A stretch of 64,000 nucleotides of DNA from Candidatus Izemoplasma sp. (lineage in GTDB: Bacteria; Bacillota_I; Bacilli_A; Izemoplasmatales; Izemoplasmataceae): contig JAIPGF010000004.1 in NCBI GenBank assembly GCA_021736205.1, forward strand, positions 1-64,000, in the 5' to 3' direction. The stretch's first letter is position 1, and every line of letters starts with the position of its first letter. Under the pieces are notes generated by a model that was not told where the DNA came from, searched no databases, and saw only the letters and a list, made by a program, of their open reading frames with translations. Shown here piece after piece: positions 63,258 through 64,000 of this stretch. The position numbers and the translations under genes are program-made.

Positions 63258-64000
63258 GATACTAGATTATTTTAACTTTCCTGAGGATGCTTTGATAAAA
63301 AATAGAATTGCCATAAAAGCGATAGTTGAACAACTTGATGTATCAAAGTCAGATGAAAATCTACTAAGATCCCAAATATCAGCATTATATCTAGTAGGTA
63401 TACTTGATACAGAAACAACCTTGTTAAAGAGCGTTAAAAAAGATGACTTCCTTTATGAGGAAATACAAGTATTTTTTGTTGAATTAAAGACGATGAGTAA
63501 AAACATATCTCTTCATAATAAATTGCAGGCATTGTTTCCAAATCCAACTATCATTATTACAAACTATCAAGAAATCTATACGTTATCAACAGCAGAAAAA
63601 AGAATCAATCAAGTAGATACCAACCTAGCAGTTGTTGATCATGTATACATGACTAACAAGTTAGAAATTAGAAACAAAAGTTCTAAAGTTTTCTTAAATG
63701 CATTAGATTATACTCATTATCAATTCAGAGATCTATTTGATTTATATGAGACATATCAAAATGCAATTTATTCTGAACGATTAATTGATTTGATTGCCTT
63801 TTATCCTTCAAAACTACTAGATGCTAGGTTCATTAAAGACATTTTGAATCAGATAGCTATAATTGAAACAGAAATTAATCGTTTAAATGAATCAAATAAA
63901 GAAGCAACAAGTATGAATGAAAAGATGACAATACATAAAGATATTAAAGAACAAGAAGAAGATAAAAATAAGCATATAGAGAGAATCAAGGAGGAATTAA
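63250..64000 (+). CDS. DUF4391 family protein, cut by the window end
   Basis: At least 250 codons, open to the end of the window. The start ILDYFNFPEDALIKNRI and the later FFVELKTMSKNISLHNKLQALFPNPTIIITNY and RINQVDTNLAVVDHVYMT fit DUF4391. These proteins sit between an SNF2-type helicase and a site-specific DNA methyltransferase plus type III-like restriction helicase in many bacteria, so those genes are expected just beyond the window. The C-terminal part is Glu/Lys-rich and probably coiled coil. Confidence 0.72.
   Translation, partial: MSKILDYFNFPEDALIKNRIAIKAIVEQLDVSKSDENLLRSQISALYLVGILDTETTLLKSVKKDDFLYEEIQVFFVELKTMSKNISLHNKLQALFPNPTIIITNYQEIYTLSTAEKRINQVDTNLAVVDHVYMTNKLEIRNKSSKVFLNALDYTHYQFRDLFDLYETYQNAIYSERLIDLIAFYPSKLLDARFIKDILNQIAIIETEINRLNESNKEATSMNEKMTIHKDIKEQEEDKNKHIERIKEEL

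Noticed and set aside
48370-64000. Duplicate of the ssrA 3' end marking an attachment site
   Set aside because: I looked for the T-arm and CCA end sequence downstream and saw no copy within the window.
60027-64000. Naming the operon DISARM or BREX
   Set aside because: Only a helicase and a DUF4391 protein are visible; diagnostic genes of those systems are not in the window.

Overview
Low-GC bacterial chromosome, Gram-positive in gene order and close to the Mollicutes. All genes read with the standard code: TGA is a stop, and a UGA-specific release factor 2 is present, so this is not a Mycoplasma/Spiroplasma-type code. A fermentative metabolism with a six-subunit Rnf complex, a 2-oxoacid:ferredoxin oxidoreductase, pyruvate phosphate dikinase and full glycogen synthesis and breakdown suggests a free-living anaerobe. 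An Izemoplasma-like relative of the Mollicutes is my best guess, by inference only.

Layout. 1-2.9 kb: a T-box leader and leuS. 3-4.2 kb (minus strand): two NifX-type proteins, one fused to a DUF134 helix-turn-helix and ending in a His-rich tail. 4.4-7.7 kb: a P-loop ATPase and a four-subunit VorDBAC-type oxidoreductase. 7.7-8.4 kb: two shrunken genes, one DnaQ-like and one ComF-like. 8.4-12.7 kb: the conserved hpf-secA-prfB block. 12.7-15.8 kb: YitT, an S41 lipoprotein protease and recX. 15.8-23.7 kb: glycogen genes glgB, glgC, a glgD-glgA fusion and glgP. 24-28.5 kb: FMN riboswitch-ribU, purine nucleoside phosphorylase, peroxiredoxin and phosphoglucomutase. 28.5-33.2 kb: rnfCDGEA, an unlisted 51-aa Cys-rich membrane protein, and a short rnfB without ferredoxin domains. 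33.4-42.7 kb: ppdK, ung, THF riboswitch-folT, a Thermotoga-type maltosyltransferase, gpmI and eno. 42.8-48.4 kb: MFS and cation exchangers, then the conserved secG-rnr-smpB-ssrA block.

From about 48.4 kb, just after ssrA, the content becomes accessory: an HslV-like Ntn hydrolase, RadC, an SSB-like OB protein, DUF960, an HU-like protein, an inverted gene of unknown function, a DUF927 ATPase, and two large serine recombinases. This looks like one or two integrated elements. After it comes the start of a probable restriction/defence operon, an SNF2-type helicase followed by a DUF4391 protein that runs off the window.

Regulation visible in sequence: T-box, FMN and THF RNA switches. CRE-like palindromes lie upstream of the -35 regions of ppdK, gpmI/maltosyltransferase, eno and possibly glgP, which suggests that one LacI-family regulator controls lower glycolysis and glycogen use. 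The most unusual signal is in the mobile region. The Ntn hydrolase and SSB-like genes have no ATG/GTG/TTG where the protein must begin; well-spaced Shine-Dalgarno sequences point instead to ATA and ATC start codons in nearly the same context.
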